From: Archangium sp.
GTDB lineage: Bacteria > Myxococcota > Myxococcia > Myxococcales > Myxococcaceae
Direction: 5' to 3'
Assembly (NCBI GenBank): GCA_030695565.1
Contig: JAUYRZ010000067.1
Span: 51,377 to 115,376, forward strand
Length of the DNA stretch: 64,000 bases
The position numbers and the translations under genes were made by a program. This document shows positions 24,285 to 32,616 of the stretch, piece by piece; position 1 is the first letter of the stretch; every line of letters begins with the position of its first letter. Below the pieces are notes generated by a model. That model saw only the letters and a list, made by a program, of their open reading frames with translations, did not search any database and was not told where the DNA came from.

Positions 24285-24971
24285 TCAGACTGAGGAGTCG
24301 CGATCGACGAGGTAGCGCATGAACATGCTGCGCACGACCAACGCGACTGCGATCAAGCCGATCACCAGACCGAACAACGCGTTCATGCGCGGCGGCTGGC
24401 GTCCCTGCTCCAGCACGACGGCGTCTTCCGCGGTGATCACACCCAGCGCCGACCGAGCGGCCACGCTCTTCACCGGCTCGACGTAACCAGTCAGCGTCTT
24501 GGGCTCGAGCAGCTTCTCGATCGCCACCTTGTTGATCTCCAGGTACGCCTCGACCTCCTCCGGACTCGCGAGGCGATCGATGCCGTCCATCAAGGTGAGC
24601 AGCTCCTTGTCGGTGGTCGCCACCACGCCGCGCGGAGGCACCACCGGCGCCTCACCCGTGAAGAGGGGAATGAACAGCTCTATGTAGTGCTCGCCGCTCA
24701 CGCCCCCATCGCGCATCGAGCGCCAGCCCTTCCACTTGCGTGACGCGGCCTCGGTCAGGTCGAGCTTGCAGCCCACCAGCGTCACCCAGCGCGCACCTGA
24801 AGGGTCCGCGAGCCACTCGGTGCAGCCCCGCTCCACCGGCTTGATGCGCGAGGCTTCACGCAGATCCGCCACGCTGATGAACAAGACGAACAACCCGAAG
24901 CCGAGCAGCAGCACGGTGCCCGCCGCGCCGCCCCACCCGTTTTCTGCGCCGAGCAATCGCTTGAGGTTCAT
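24285..24971 (-). CDS. Membrane protein of unknown function
   Basis: 228 aa. N-terminal helix (GTVLLLGFGLFVLFISVADL) and C-terminal helix (ALFGLVIGLIAVALVVRSMF) enclose an approximately 150-residue loop, probably extracytoplasmic, with two Cys (GCTEWL, VGCKL) and AEDAVVLEQG. The architecture resembles small bitopic proteins of the E3-ligase-like/DUF membrane group, but I do not recognise a family. ATG overlaps the upstream metallophosphoesterase stop (TGATG), so the two are translationally coupled. Confidence 0.65.
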   Translation of the reverse strand: MNLKRLLGAENGWGGAAGTVLLLGFGLFVLFISVADLREASRIKPVERGCTEWLADPSGARWVTLVGCKLDLTEAASRKWKGWRSMRDGGVSGEHYIELFIPLFTGEAPVVPPRGVVATTDKELLTLMDGIDRLASPEEVEAYLEINKVAIEKLLEPKTLTGYVEPVKSVAARSALGVITAEDAVVLEQGRQPPRMNALFGLVIGLIAVALVVRSMFMRYLVDRDSSV

Positions 24972-26551
24972 CACCGCTCCAGCGGCCAATAGAGCCGCAG
25001 CAACGTGCGCGCCGGGCAGTTGTTGCGCGTCACGGTCACCACGTCGCCGTCACGCGTGAGCGGGTAGGGGCGCTCCTTGCCGGTGGTCAGGTTGGTGATC
25101 GACGCGAAGGGCTTCGTCTTCACCGGGCCCAGGTTCACTTTCAGCCGCGCCACGTCGGCGCGTGAACGGTTGAGCAGCTCGACCGACTCGTAGGCCTGGC
25201 CTGGCTGCGCCGAGTGCGCCTCGTGCAGATTCGCGAACACGCCACCCTCCACTCGCCAGCTCGCCCCGCCGTCTTTGGGCAGCTTCACCCGCGCAGGGCA
25301 CTTCGCGTCTTTCCACGGCACGCCATCGACCACCAGTTCGCGCGCCACCGCATCAGGTGGCCCCTCGAGCACTTCCCAATATTCCGCCAGCCACGCGCGC
25401 GGATGGGAGGCGAGCCGGCGCTGCATCACCACGTCGAGCCGGCCCAGGTGCGCCTTCGAAGGCGTCAGCGTGGCCTCGAGCTCATTGAGGGTGAGCACGG
25501 GGTGAAACTGAGCCTCGCGCAACGGGGGCAATTCGAGTGACCACTGCCGGCCGTCGCGCGTGGCGGTCACCAGCGTGCGCGGAGAGCTGCGGCGATCGGC
25601 CTGGTACGGAGACCACGCCTGAGAGGTCACCTCGACGCGCGTGCCGTCGAGCTCGATGAAGTTCACCGACGGCCACAACTTCGGCGCCTCTTCGTAGTCG
25701 CCACCAGCCCAGTCCTGCGCCATGCCGCAGCTGCCCGCGCTGGTGATCAGGAGATCCGCGTCACCATCGATCCCCTTGAGCAACCGCACGGTGGCGTAGT
25801 GCTTGTGACCATGCAGCACCACGACCGCGCGGCCGAGCGTCTGCAGGGTGGTGAGGGCAGAGCCAGCGCCCAGGGCCGTCATGGTGAGCTCTTCGCGATC
25901 GCCATTGCTCACCAGCCACGGCAGCACCTTGCCGACGAGGAACTTCTGCAGCGGCGGCCGGCCGGTGGTGACGATCGCCGAGGTGTCGGTGACCGGCGTG
26001 GGGATGAGGTGGTGGTGGAGCAAGAAGAGCAGCGGCCGCTCGGGATCTCCGCTCGCAAGCTCACTGCCCATCTGCAGCAGGTCTTCCTGCCGGATCACCC
26101 CGCCTGCCGACGCGATGCCCGACGGCAGGTAGGTCGAGTCGTACGCCACCACGTCGCAGGGGAAGTCGGGCAGCGGCACGTGCTGCGCGAGGAATGGCGT
26201 GTGAGCACCGAGCACCTGGATGTCGGCGCGTGAAGCGACCCTGGCGGTCAACTCGTCGAAGAGCTCTTCGCGGTACGGAGCGAAGACACCTTCTGCGCGG
26301 CGATCGTGATTGCCGGGGAGGATGATGGTCGGCTTCTGACCACCGAGCTGCGCTTCGATGCCCGCGTGCAGGCGCAGAAATCCTTCGACGAGTCCCGGTG
26401 ACGGCTCGTTGGTGTTGAACACGTCTCCGGTGAGGACGATCGCGTCGACCTGCTGACCGCGGAAGGCGCTGAGCAGCCCTTCGTAGAGGCGAGGCTGCAG
26501 CACCGGGTCCGCGCCGTAGTGAAGATCGGAGAGGTGCGCGATGCGTCGCAT
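24971..26551 (-). CDS. Metallophosphoesterase with C-terminal beta domain
   Basis: 526 aa. The N-terminal half carries all calcineurin-like motifs: HLSDLHYG, LTGDVFN, LPGNHDRRAEG, LFLLHHHLIPTP and LHGHKHY, similar to SbcD/CpdA-type enzymes. The C-terminal approximately 230 residues are predicted beta-rich and hold no known motif. Substrate unknown; nuclease or cyclic-nucleotide phosphodiesterase activity is possible. The ATG at 26551 (MRRIAHLSDLHYG) is better than the GTG four codons upstream because it places the first motif at the normal distance. Coupled to the 228-aa membrane protein, which might tether it to the membrane. Confidence 0.85.
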   Translation of the reverse strand: MRRIAHLSDLHYGADPVLQPRLYEGLLSAFRGQQVDAIVLTGDVFNTNEPSPGLVEGFLRLHAGIEAQLGGQKPTIILPGNHDRRAEGVFAPYREELFDELTARVASRADIQVLGAHTPFLAQHVPLPDFPCDVVAYDSTYLPSGIASAGGVIRQEDLLQMGSELASGDPERPLLFLLHHHLIPTPVTDTSAIVTTGRPPLQKFLVGKVLPWLVSNGDREELTMTALGAGSALTTLQTLGRAVVVLHGHKHYATVRLLKGIDGDADLLITSAGSCGMAQDWAGGDYEEAPKLWPSVNFIELDGTRVEVTSQAWSPYQADRRSSPRTLVTATRDGRQWSLELPPLREAQFHPVLTLNELEATLTPSKAHLGRLDVVMQRRLASHPRAWLAEYWEVLEGPPDAVARELVVDGVPWKDAKCPARVKLPKDGGASWRVEGGVFANLHEAHSAQPGQAYESVELLNRSRADVARLKVNLGPVKTKPFASITNLTTGKERPYPLTRDGDVVTVTRNNCPARTLLRLYWPLER

Positions 26552-26625
26552 GGGCGGGCGCACCCTAGCGAGGCTGGCCGGTCAGCTGGGGAAATAGGAG
26601 CCGAGCGCAGCCGCGTGCGCCACCA

Positions 26626-27192
26626 TCACGGCATCAGCGCGCGTTCCAGCAGGTCCGCGACGCCGACATTGTTTGCCCAGCGCCGCATGTACTCGAGGTC
26701 GAGTCGGCCGCTCTGAACCTTGAGCACTCCGAGGATGTCGGCCCATTGTCGATCGGAGGCTTCGCCGCCCTTTCGGTACCAGCTCAACTTGGCGAGCACG
26801 GTGTCTTCTGGCGTCGGGAGGACAACGTTGCTGCCCTCCTGCCGAGAGATCGCCTGGCTGCGTGCTCGCTTGAGCTGTTCGCGATCCCATGAGTCGAAGC
26901 CCGCGACGAAGATGTCGACCTTCATCGCCGACCTCATGTCGAAGATGTTGAGCGACCGCCGGTGCTCGATGGCGTCGCGGAGCATCTCTTCGTCGACCTC
27001 GAAGTCAGGTCCGAGAGCGGCGACCCATGGTCCGATGTGGTGCGGCATCAAGTCAGCGACGAAGTCCACGTCGGCTGAAGCGCGGGGCAGTCCCTGTGTC
27101 GATGAGGCCATCGAGCCACACAGGTAATAGGTTACTCCCGACGCCTCGAACGCGTGCGCGACGTCAAGCGCCGCTCGATGCTCGGGACTCAG
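26626..27192 (-). CDS. Nucleotidyltransferase (AbiEii/MNT-like), likely CTG start
   Basis: 188 aa when begun at CTG 27192; the first canonical start (ATG 27111) would delete the helix and strand that precede the active site. The nucleotidyltransferase signature is complete: CGSMASSTQGLPRASADVDF supplies GS and the DxD pair, and AMKVDIFV the third Asp. LPTPEDTVLAKLSWYRKG and DILGVL follow, as in AbiEii-like/DUF6036 proteins. CTG overlaps the upstream stop as CTGA, mirroring the usual ATGA coupling, and an AAGAGG lies 4 nt before. The conserved N-terminus would read LSPEHRAALDVAHAFEASG. Forms a two-gene module with the 90-aa protein. Confidence 0.7.
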   Translation of the reverse strand: MSPEHRAALDVAHAFEASGVTYYLCGSMASSTQGLPRASADVDFVADLMPHHIGPWVAALGPDFEVDEEMLRDAIEHRRSLNIFDMRSAMKVDIFVAGFDSWDREQLKRARSQAISRQEGSNVVLPTPEDTVLAKLSWYRKGGEASDRQWADILGVLKVQSGRLDLEYMRRWANNVGVADLLERALMP

Positions 27193-27461
27193 CGCGCCCT
27201 CTTCGCGAGGGCTGCCTGGAGGCGGACTCCCGCGGCTTCTCCGTAGACGAACGTCGCAAGACGGACGCGGAGCTGCAGATCGCCTTCGCTCGGGTAAAGC
27301 TGCTGAAGCCCAGCGAGCGATCGCTCACGTGCAGCCTCAGACATCGAGCAAGCCGTCTCGAAGCGCTGCTGAGGGCTCATGGCGCGATACAGTTCTACCT
27401 GTCGCTGCTGCGCCCAGGCAGCCGTGTCGGTCTGCTTCAGACTGGTTTCGCCGTTGTGCAC
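27189..27461 (-). CDS. Small partner protein of the nucleotidyltransferase
   Basis: 90 aa, GTG start. Mostly helical with an YRAMSPQQRFETACSMSEAARE core and a C-terminal FVYGEAAG motif; the pattern (MSPxxR...MS..AR......RxxxP......R.....YG) is one I associate with small proteins encoded next to AbiEii-like nucleotidyltransferases. The overlap with the next gene (CTGA) indicates coupling. It may be the antitoxin-like or substrate partner in a toxin/antitoxin-type module; this is inference. Confidence 0.6.
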   Translation of the reverse strand: MHNGETSLKQTDTAAWAQQRQVELYRAMSPQQRFETACSMSEAARERSLAGLQQLYPSEGDLQLRVRLATFVYGEAAGVRLQAALAKRAR

Positions 27462-27525
27462 GTGCGGATGATACCACCGGGCTCACGAGATCTCTCGACG
27501 CGCCACCCGGTTGTCGCCACGCCTC

Positions 27526-29934
27526 TCAGCGCAAGACTTCGACGTCGTACGTGCGCTGGGCCGGGCCGGTGATGACGAGAAAGCCACCCGGGAAATCGAG
27601 CGACTTTCCGCTCGCCAGCCTCGCTACCGGATTGACGCCTGAACGATCGACGCAGCCGCGCTGTGCCGCGCTCGCGCAATCCGGCATCGGCACACCGTTC
27701 TCGACGAAGGCGGTCGAGTCACCCCGAATCACCGTGTACCGGGTGCCATCACGCTCGACGAATTCACTCTCGCCACCGGGCACCACGAACAACGAACGCT
27801 CGTTCCGAACGTCGTTCAAGTCGACCGTCGGAGGCGCCGCGTCGATGAGCGTCTCCACCCGCGAGGGCAACCGGGGGATGCACGTGCCCGGGCGCAGGAA
27901 CACGGGCAGCTCCGTGACCGCCGCCGGCACCATCAGGTCGACAGGCCCGGCGGCGCGCGTCAGGCCATCCCACGACACCCACTCGCCTTCAGGCAGATAC
28001 ACCGAGCGGGTCACCGCACCTTCATCGACCACGGGAGCGACCAGGAGCGCGCCACCCAGAAAGTACTGATCAGCGATCGTCCAACCGCGATCATCACTCG
28101 GCTGAACCATCGCCAGCGCGCGCACGATCGGCACGCCCGTCGCTTCTGCTTCCGCGGAGTGCGCGTCGAGGTACGGGTAGAGCTGAATGTGAAACTGCGC
28201 CCAGCGCTTGTAGTGCGCGAGCGTCTCCGCGTCGGAGTCGAACTTCCAATTCCGGCGCGCATCGATGCCGTGGTGCGTGCGCATCACGGGGGTCAACGCG
28301 CCGAGCGAGGTCCAGCGAAAGAAGAGCTCCTTCGTCGAGGGCGGGTTGGTGGCCGACTGGTAGCCGGCGATGTCGTGCGCGTACATGCTCACGCCCGCGA
28401 GGCCTAAGTTGATGCCCATGGGGATGACCGTGGGCAGGCCATCGTCTTTCTGAAAGCTGGTGCGTTGATCACCCGCCCAGACCACCGGCGTGACGTGGTT
28501 GCTGCCGAGCCAACCGGCGCGCGCGAAGAAGGTGCGTTGCACGCCGCCATCGGCCCGTTCTTCCATCACCTCTTGATTGATTTGCGCCCACTCCCGCGCG
28601 TAGCGGTTGTGCGCCTGGAGCGGATCTTCCCCGCTCGCCAACACCGCGTCGTGCGGCAGCCACTCGCCGTAGTCCGCCATCCACCCGGTGAAGCCCACGT
28701 CGAGCGCCTGGCGCAGGTAGCGCTTCACCCACTCCCGCGTCTCAGCGCGAGAAAGGTCGGCGAGGCCCGTCGGTTTGAAGGTGACGCCGCTGAACAGGTA
28801 ATTGCCACCATCGGGGCTCTTGACCAGGTGCCCGCCGTCGATCGCCTCGGCCATGATGCGCGTCTCGTCGACGACGAAGGTGTTGAAGTACGCCTGCCAC
28901 GAGTAGCCGCCGTCTTGCAGCTCGGCCGCGAGCCCTTCGGCGTCGGGGTAGAGGGTGCGATCGGTGTCCCACTCTTCCACCAGCCGGTAGCCGCTGGGCT
29001 CATCGGTGCCGCCGCGAAAGTCTTCCGTCCAGATCGCCGACGAGGGGATGTCGTTGTCGCGCAGCACCGTGGCCACGCGCCGCACTTCGGCGGGCCCGAA
29101 CACCGCGTCGTTCCACGGCGCGAAGGCCATCGGAGGTGGACGCAGCGGGCGGCCCAGTACGGTGCGCGTCGCGCGGGAGACGGCCGCGGCAGGCGCGCCT
29201 TCGTAGAGCCACAGCGTGAACTTGTTGCTCCACACCTCGATGCGGAACACATCCTCCCGGCTGCTGCACACGTCGAACACCGAGCGTGCGTCGCTGCCCA
29301 CCAGGCCCTGGTAGCCGCGATTCGAGGTCCACGTGGGGAGCCCGAAGCTCGACGCGTGCCGCGTGCCCACCAGGAACCAGAGGTCGGGATATTCGTCGTC
29401 GGTCATCTGCTTGCCGATGCCCGGCTCGCTCGTCCACATCGCCACCGAGTGACCGCGGTGATCGATGCCGTCGGCCTGCGCTCCGAAACCGAGGAATCGA
29501 TCGGCCGCAGCGCACGAGAAGGCGAGCGAGAGCCGGTTGGTCTCGGGGTTCGACGCGGTGTACGTGATGGCCAGCTCGCCCACGCCAGTGGAGGTCGCCG
29601 ACACGGTGGCCACGGCCGTACCGCTCGCGTCTTTCCAGGTGCCCTTCGCCGCCGTCTTCGTCACCTCGTCCCAGGCGAAGCGTTGCGCTTCGGTCCACAG
29701 GGGTTTGTTGTCGGTGATGCGAAAGCTGCCGTACTGCATCTCGTAGCGCGCGCGGCCCACCCGGGTGGAAACGGGCGCGACCACCGAGGACGACTCGAGC
29801 AACACGCGGTCGCTCGCCTTGATGGAGAAGACAGTGGAGCTCGTGTCACTGGCGGCGAGGGTCAAACCACCGAACGTCGGCGTCTCCGGGGCACAAGCGG
29901 CGAGCAGCAGGAGAGCAGGGAAAAAGGTGCGCAC
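27526..29934 (-). CDS. Glycoside hydrolase family 31 lipoprotein
   Basis: 802 aa. GTG start gives a lipoprotein signal (LLLLAAC, Cys 14). After an N-terminal beta domain, the GH31 barrel shows PPPMAFAPWNDAVFG, the nucleophile block WMADYGEWLPHD and the acid/base block VVWAGDQRTSFQKDDG, followed by MYAHDIAGYQS and a C-terminal beta region with FLRPGTCIP. The GDQ acid motif and FARAGWLGSNH resemble the sulfoquinovosidase (YihQ) side of the family more than alpha-glucosidases, but I cannot confirm the sulfonate-binding residues. It probably cleaves alpha-glycosides at the cell surface. Single gene. Confidence 0.85.
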   Translation of the reverse strand: MRTFFPALLLLAACAPETPTFGGLTLAASDTSSTVFSIKASDRVLLESSSVVAPVSTRVGRARYEMQYGSFRITDNKPLWTEAQRFAWDEVTKTAAKGTWKDASGTAVATVSATSTGVGELAITYTASNPETNRLSLAFSCAAADRFLGFGAQADGIDHRGHSVAMWTSEPGIGKQMTDDEYPDLWFLVGTRHASSFGLPTWTSNRGYQGLVGSDARSVFDVCSSREDVFRIEVWSNKFTLWLYEGAPAAAVSRATRTVLGRPLRPPPMAFAPWNDAVFGPAEVRRVATVLRDNDIPSSAIWTEDFRGGTDEPSGYRLVEEWDTDRTLYPDAEGLAAELQDGGYSWQAYFNTFVVDETRIMAEAIDGGHLVKSPDGGNYLFSGVTFKPTGLADLSRAETREWVKRYLRQALDVGFTGWMADYGEWLPHDAVLASGEDPLQAHNRYAREWAQINQEVMEERADGGVQRTFFARAGWLGSNHVTPVVWAGDQRTSFQKDDGLPTVIPMGINLGLAGVSMYAHDIAGYQSATNPPSTKELFFRWTSLGALTPVMRTHHGIDARRNWKFDSDAETLAHYKRWAQFHIQLYPYLDAHSAEAEATGVPIVRALAMVQPSDDRGWTIADQYFLGGALLVAPVVDEGAVTRSVYLPEGEWVSWDGLTRAAGPVDLMVPAAVTELPVFLRPGTCIPRLPSRVETLIDAAPPTVDLNDVRNERSLFVVPGGESEFVERDGTRYTVIRGDSTAFVENGVPMPDCASAAQRGCVDRSGVNPVARLASGKSLDFPGGFLVITGPAQRTYDVEVLR

Positions 29935-30060
29935 TAGCAGTGACTAAACCCTTCTGGGCGGGGCTCCAAGTGGCTGATTTCCCATTCAGGGTCACCCGAG
30001 TGTCATCGCCCGGCCGGTGCCGGTTGATGGAAGTGAGCCAGCCGCTGTTGATTGGGGACC

Positions 30061-30978
30061 ATGGCCGCTGACCTCACCGAGGATCGGGATCTCGCGTTGC
30101 AGTTGCACAAAGTGCTGAGCGAGATCGATCCCGCGCGATGGCGCGACGAAATGGCCGCGGTGCTCAAGCCCCGGCTCACCGAGCTGCAGCAACGCTTCGA
30201 GAAACGCGCGCAGCACGCGGAGCTGGCCGACACCCTCAAGACCGAAGTGCCGAAGCTCGACACGAAGGGGCAGTGGCTCGCGTTCAAGAAGCAGCTGCAG
30301 CCAGCCTACATCGAGCTCGCCAAGCGCTTGAAGGCCGAGTCGATTCACGTGCCGTCGCTCAGGCCCACCAACTACGCGCGCAACGTCTTTCACGTGATGA
30401 CCGCGGTCAGCGTGGTGGCGCTGCTGGAGTTCATGAACAACCCGCCGCTCGTCCTCGCCATCGCGGCCTTCTTCGCCGCCGCGGCCTGGAGCACCGAGCT
30501 CGCGCGCCGCCTCAGCCCGCGCATGAACGTGCTGGTGATGAAGGTGTTCAACCCCGTCGCGCATCCGCATGAGGTGCAGCGGGTGAACTCGGCGACCTGG
30601 TACACCACGGCGTTGCTGCTGCTGGCGTCCACCCAGTCGACGTTGCTGTGCGTGACCGGGGTGGTGGTGCTGGGCATCGGAGATCCCATCGCGGCGCTGG
30701 TCGGCCGGCGCTTCGGGCGCATCAAGCTGCTGCACGGCCGGTCGCTGGAGGGCACGGTCGCATTTGCGATCAGCGCCACGGTGGCCACGTTCGTCGCGTT
30801 CTTGATCTTCCACTCGTCGCTGGGGCTGGCCATGGCACTGGGTCTCGCGGCGGCGGCTTCCATCGCGGGTGCACTCGCTGAGTTGTTCAGCCTGCGGGTC
30901 GACGACAACTTCTCCATTCCGCTCAGCGCGGCGGCGGGCGTGGCGGTGATGACCACGCTGCTGCAGGTGGCGATCTAG
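30061..30978 (+). CDS. Dolichol-kinase/phosphatidate-cytidylyltransferase-like membrane protein
   Basis: 305 aa. The first 105 residues are a charged helical cytoplasmic region; about seven membrane helices follow. LGIGDPIAALVGRRFGR and GRSLEGTVAF match the CTP-binding loops of the SEC59/VTE5-type polyprenol and phytol kinases. It would phosphorylate a long-chain isoprenoid alcohol using CTP or a similar nucleotide, possibly to recycle carrier lipids. The helical N-terminal extension is not part of the typical family. ATG 30061 follows GGGGA. The antitoxin gene begins 33 nt downstream. Confidence 0.75.
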   Translation: MAADLTEDRDLALQLHKVLSEIDPARWRDEMAAVLKPRLTELQQRFEKRAQHAELADTLKTEVPKLDTKGQWLAFKKQLQPAYIELAKRLKAESIHVPSLRPTNYARNVFHVMTAVSVVALLEFMNNPPLVLAIAAFFAAAAWSTELARRLSPRMNVLVMKVFNPVAHPHEVQRVNSATWYTTALLLLASTQSTLLCVTGVVVLGIGDPIAALVGRRFGRIKLLHGRSLEGTVAFAISATVATFVAFLIFHSSLGLAMALGLAAAASIAGALAELFSLRVDDNFSIPLSAAAGVAVMTTLLQVAI

Positions 30979-31011
30979 GAATCGGGCCGACGAAGCGGTT
31001 ACTGTTCGGGC

Positions 31012-31236
31012 ATGTCCGAGCACCTGCGCGCACTCCTCAATCAGGTCCTCGCGCTCCCGGAGGGCGAGCGCCTTCAACTCCTCGGCGAGGTGCTGGAGAG
31101 CCTGCGCTCTGCGGGAGACGTCGAGAAGTCCTGGACTCAGGAGATCAAGCAGCGGGTCGAGGAACTTCGGTCGGGCAAGGCGGAGCTTCTCGACTGGGAT
31201 GAAGCCCGCGCCGCCATTCAGGGCTCTCGCCAGTAA
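31012..31236 (+). CDS. Antitoxin, addiction-module component (DUF-type, TIGR02574-like)
   Basis: 74 aa. LLNQVLALPEGERLQLLGEVLESL and SWTQEIKQRVEELRSGKAELLDWDEARAAI are the recognisable pattern of the putative addiction module component family, which pairs with ParE/RelE toxins. ATG start; weak upstream Shine-Dalgarno (GTTCGGG). It runs towards the toxin gene rather than with it: the two genes overlap tail to tail by 19 nt (31218-31236). Confidence 0.85.
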   Translation: MSEHLRALLNQVLALPEGERLQLLGEVLESLRSAGDVEKSWTQEIKQRVEELRSGKAELLDWDEARAAIQGSRQ

Positions 31237-31514
31237 TTCGGGTTTCTCTTCTGGTGCGCGATCGCGAGGACCGTGATCCCGTCCGCGAATTCTTCGTAGA
31301 CCACCCAGAACGGGAAGCCTCTGACCCGCGCTCTGCGCACCCCTTCATGCCCGGGCCACAGGTGACCCGAGCCCGGCAGCTCAGCAAGGTTTGCCACGGT
31401 TTCGTCGAGCGCGATCCGGAATTCCTCGGCCGCTCGCAGGTCGCGCTCGGCGTACCAATCCGATGCCGCGGTGGCCTCGAGAACCGCCCTCCTCAAGACT
31501 CGTACGCGCGACAT
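31218..31514 (-). CDS. ParE/RelE-family toxin
   Basis: 98 aa. RAVLEATAASDWYAERDL, FRIALDETVANLAELPGSG, RRARVRGFPFWVVYEE and LAIAHQKRNPNYW form the standard ParE/plasmid-stabilisation toxin pattern (DNA gyrase poisons or mRNases). ATG chosen at 31514; longer frames only add low-complexity residues encoded in the repeat. It is convergent with its probable antitoxin, which is unusual because most such pairs are co-directional and share a promoter. Confidence 0.83.
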   Translation of the reverse strand: MSRVRVLRRAVLEATAASDWYAERDLRAAEEFRIALDETVANLAELPGSGHLWPGHEGVRRARVRGFPFWVVYEEFADGITVLAIAHQKRNPNYWREP

Positions 31515-31542
31515 GGCGTCGTCTCGTCGACCGGAAAACCAG

Positions 31543-31572
31543 CCCTCTCCCCTCGGCGGGGAAAGGAGAGGG
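31543..31572. repeat. Dispersed palindromic repeat, copy 4 (core only)
   Basis: CCCTCTCC and GGAGAGGG arms (8 bp) around a 14-nt loop containing a nested CCTC/GGGG pairing; lacks the CCCTCACCC leader. Between the toxin start and the 65-aa gene stop. Confidence 0.5.
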
Positions 31573-31581
31573 CGGGCCTTT

Positions 31582-31779
31582 TCAGTGTGGAAGCGCTGCG
31601 CGCGCTGGCCGTTCGAACGATTCCCGTACGTGCAGCCGCCCATCCAGCGGCAGCACGTCCAGGTGCAGGTTCAGTGAGCCATCACGATTCACTTCCGCCC
31701 AGCCGGCGCGCACCCAGATGCTGCCGTTGCGCCCCTGCTTGATGGAAAAGATCGCCAGCATCTTCCCGGTCTCGAGCAT
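31582..31779 (-). CDS. Small conserved-looking protein
   Basis: 65 aa. MLETGKMLAIFSIKQGRNGS is followed by IWVRAGWAEVNRDGSLNLHL and DVLPLDGRLHVRE, a compact beta-rich protein without signal peptide. A near-perfect ribosome-binding site AAAGGAGG lies 5 nt before the ATG, arguing strongly for translation. I have a sense that similar IWVRxGxAxVNRDGSL proteins occur in many myxobacteria, but no function is known to me. The same-strand toxin gene begins 67 nt downstream. Confidence 0.7.
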   Translation of the reverse strand: MLETGKMLAIFSIKQGRNGSIWVRAGWAEVNRDGSLNLHLDVLPLDGRLHVRESFERPARAALPH

Positions 31780-31935
31780 GTGTCCTCCTTTCTGTCGCGG
31801 CGATGATTCGCCACGGCAGACGCGGGGGTAGCCAGCGGCGTGCCCGGCTGGCCCGCTCGGAGAGGTGTTCGGGGGACCGGAGAATCCTGGCTGGAGTCTG
31901 GATGCTCCAGCGAGTTTCTCAGGGGGCGCGCGAGT

Positions 31936-32421
31936 TCATTTTGCGCACTTCTGCGGTACGGCCTTGCCGCCACCATCGACGGGCATGCCACCGATCGGCC
32001 GGCCCTTGAGCGCCGCGTTGGCGAACACCGTGCGGCGGTTGAGCGCACGGCCTTCACGCGTGTCGTTGGCCGAGATGGGCTTGTTGCCGCCAAACCCCAC
32101 CGCGAGCAGCCGGGAACACTCGACGCCCTTCTTGATCAACGCCTGCACCACCGCGGCCGCCCGCTCTTCACTCAGCGCCTGGTTCGCGCTGTCCATTCCC
32201 ATCGAGTCGGTGTGCGTCTCCACGCGCAGCAGCGTGATGTACGTCTTCGCCTCGAGGTAGCCCTTCACGTGCTCGAGCACCGCGTCGCTCTCGGGCTTGA
32301 GCTTGTCGGAGTTCGTCTCGAAGGTGATGGGCCCGGGCAGCTTGAGCTCGTTGCCCTGGAGTTCGTACCGAGCCGGTTCGGCCCCGAGCACGAGTGCCAT
32401 CAGGGTCAGCAGTGAAGTCAT
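31936..32421 (-). CDS. OmpA-family C-terminal domain protein
   Basis: 161 aa. Short signal peptide (MTSLLTLMALVLGAEP) followed by a small strand region and an OmpA-like peptidoglycan-binding domain: ITFETNSDKLKPESDAVL, VETHTDSMG, NQALSEERAAAVVQAL, AVGFGGNKPIS and RALNRRTVF. The motif Asp and Arg that contact diaminopimelate are present. It should be periplasmic and bind peptidoglycan. The ATG at 32421 follows GAGGAG by 4 nt. Divergent from the giant lipoprotein operon. Confidence 0.85.
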   Translation of the reverse strand: MTSLLTLMALVLGAEPARYELQGNELKLPGPITFETNSDKLKPESDAVLEHVKGYLEAKTYITLLRVETHTDSMGMDSANQALSEERAAAVVQALIKKGVECSRLLAVGFGGNKPISANDTREGRALNRRTVFANAALKGRPIGGMPVDGGGKAVPQKCAK

Positions 32422-32527
32422 GCACTCCTCATGGGCGGGAACCCTCGACAAGGCAAGCGCGGCTGCCGCTCGACGATGACCCTGTCGCCCCGTGGTTCCA
32501 CCGTCCCGACAAGCCGGGAGGCCCTCA

Positions 32528-32556
32528 TTGACTCTGGGGCCAAGCAAACCTAGTCA
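32528..32556 (+). promoter_or_regulatory. Candidate promoter of the giant lipoprotein operon
   Basis: TTGACT, 17-nt spacer, TAGTCA, ending 60 nt before ATG 32617. The -35 is good and the -10 poor. It is the only sigma70-like pair I see in the 195-bp divergent region. Confidence 0.3.
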
Positions 32557-32616
32557 GTGGGCTCGATTCTGACAGCGAGCCCCCCAACTCGCGCCCGCAT
32601 CACATCCGAGGCTTTC

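Noticed and set aside
29992..31077. Minus-strand open frame opposite the dolichol-kinase-like gene
   Set aside because: Arg/His/Gln-rich product; the plus strand has consistent membrane helices and CTP-loop motifs.
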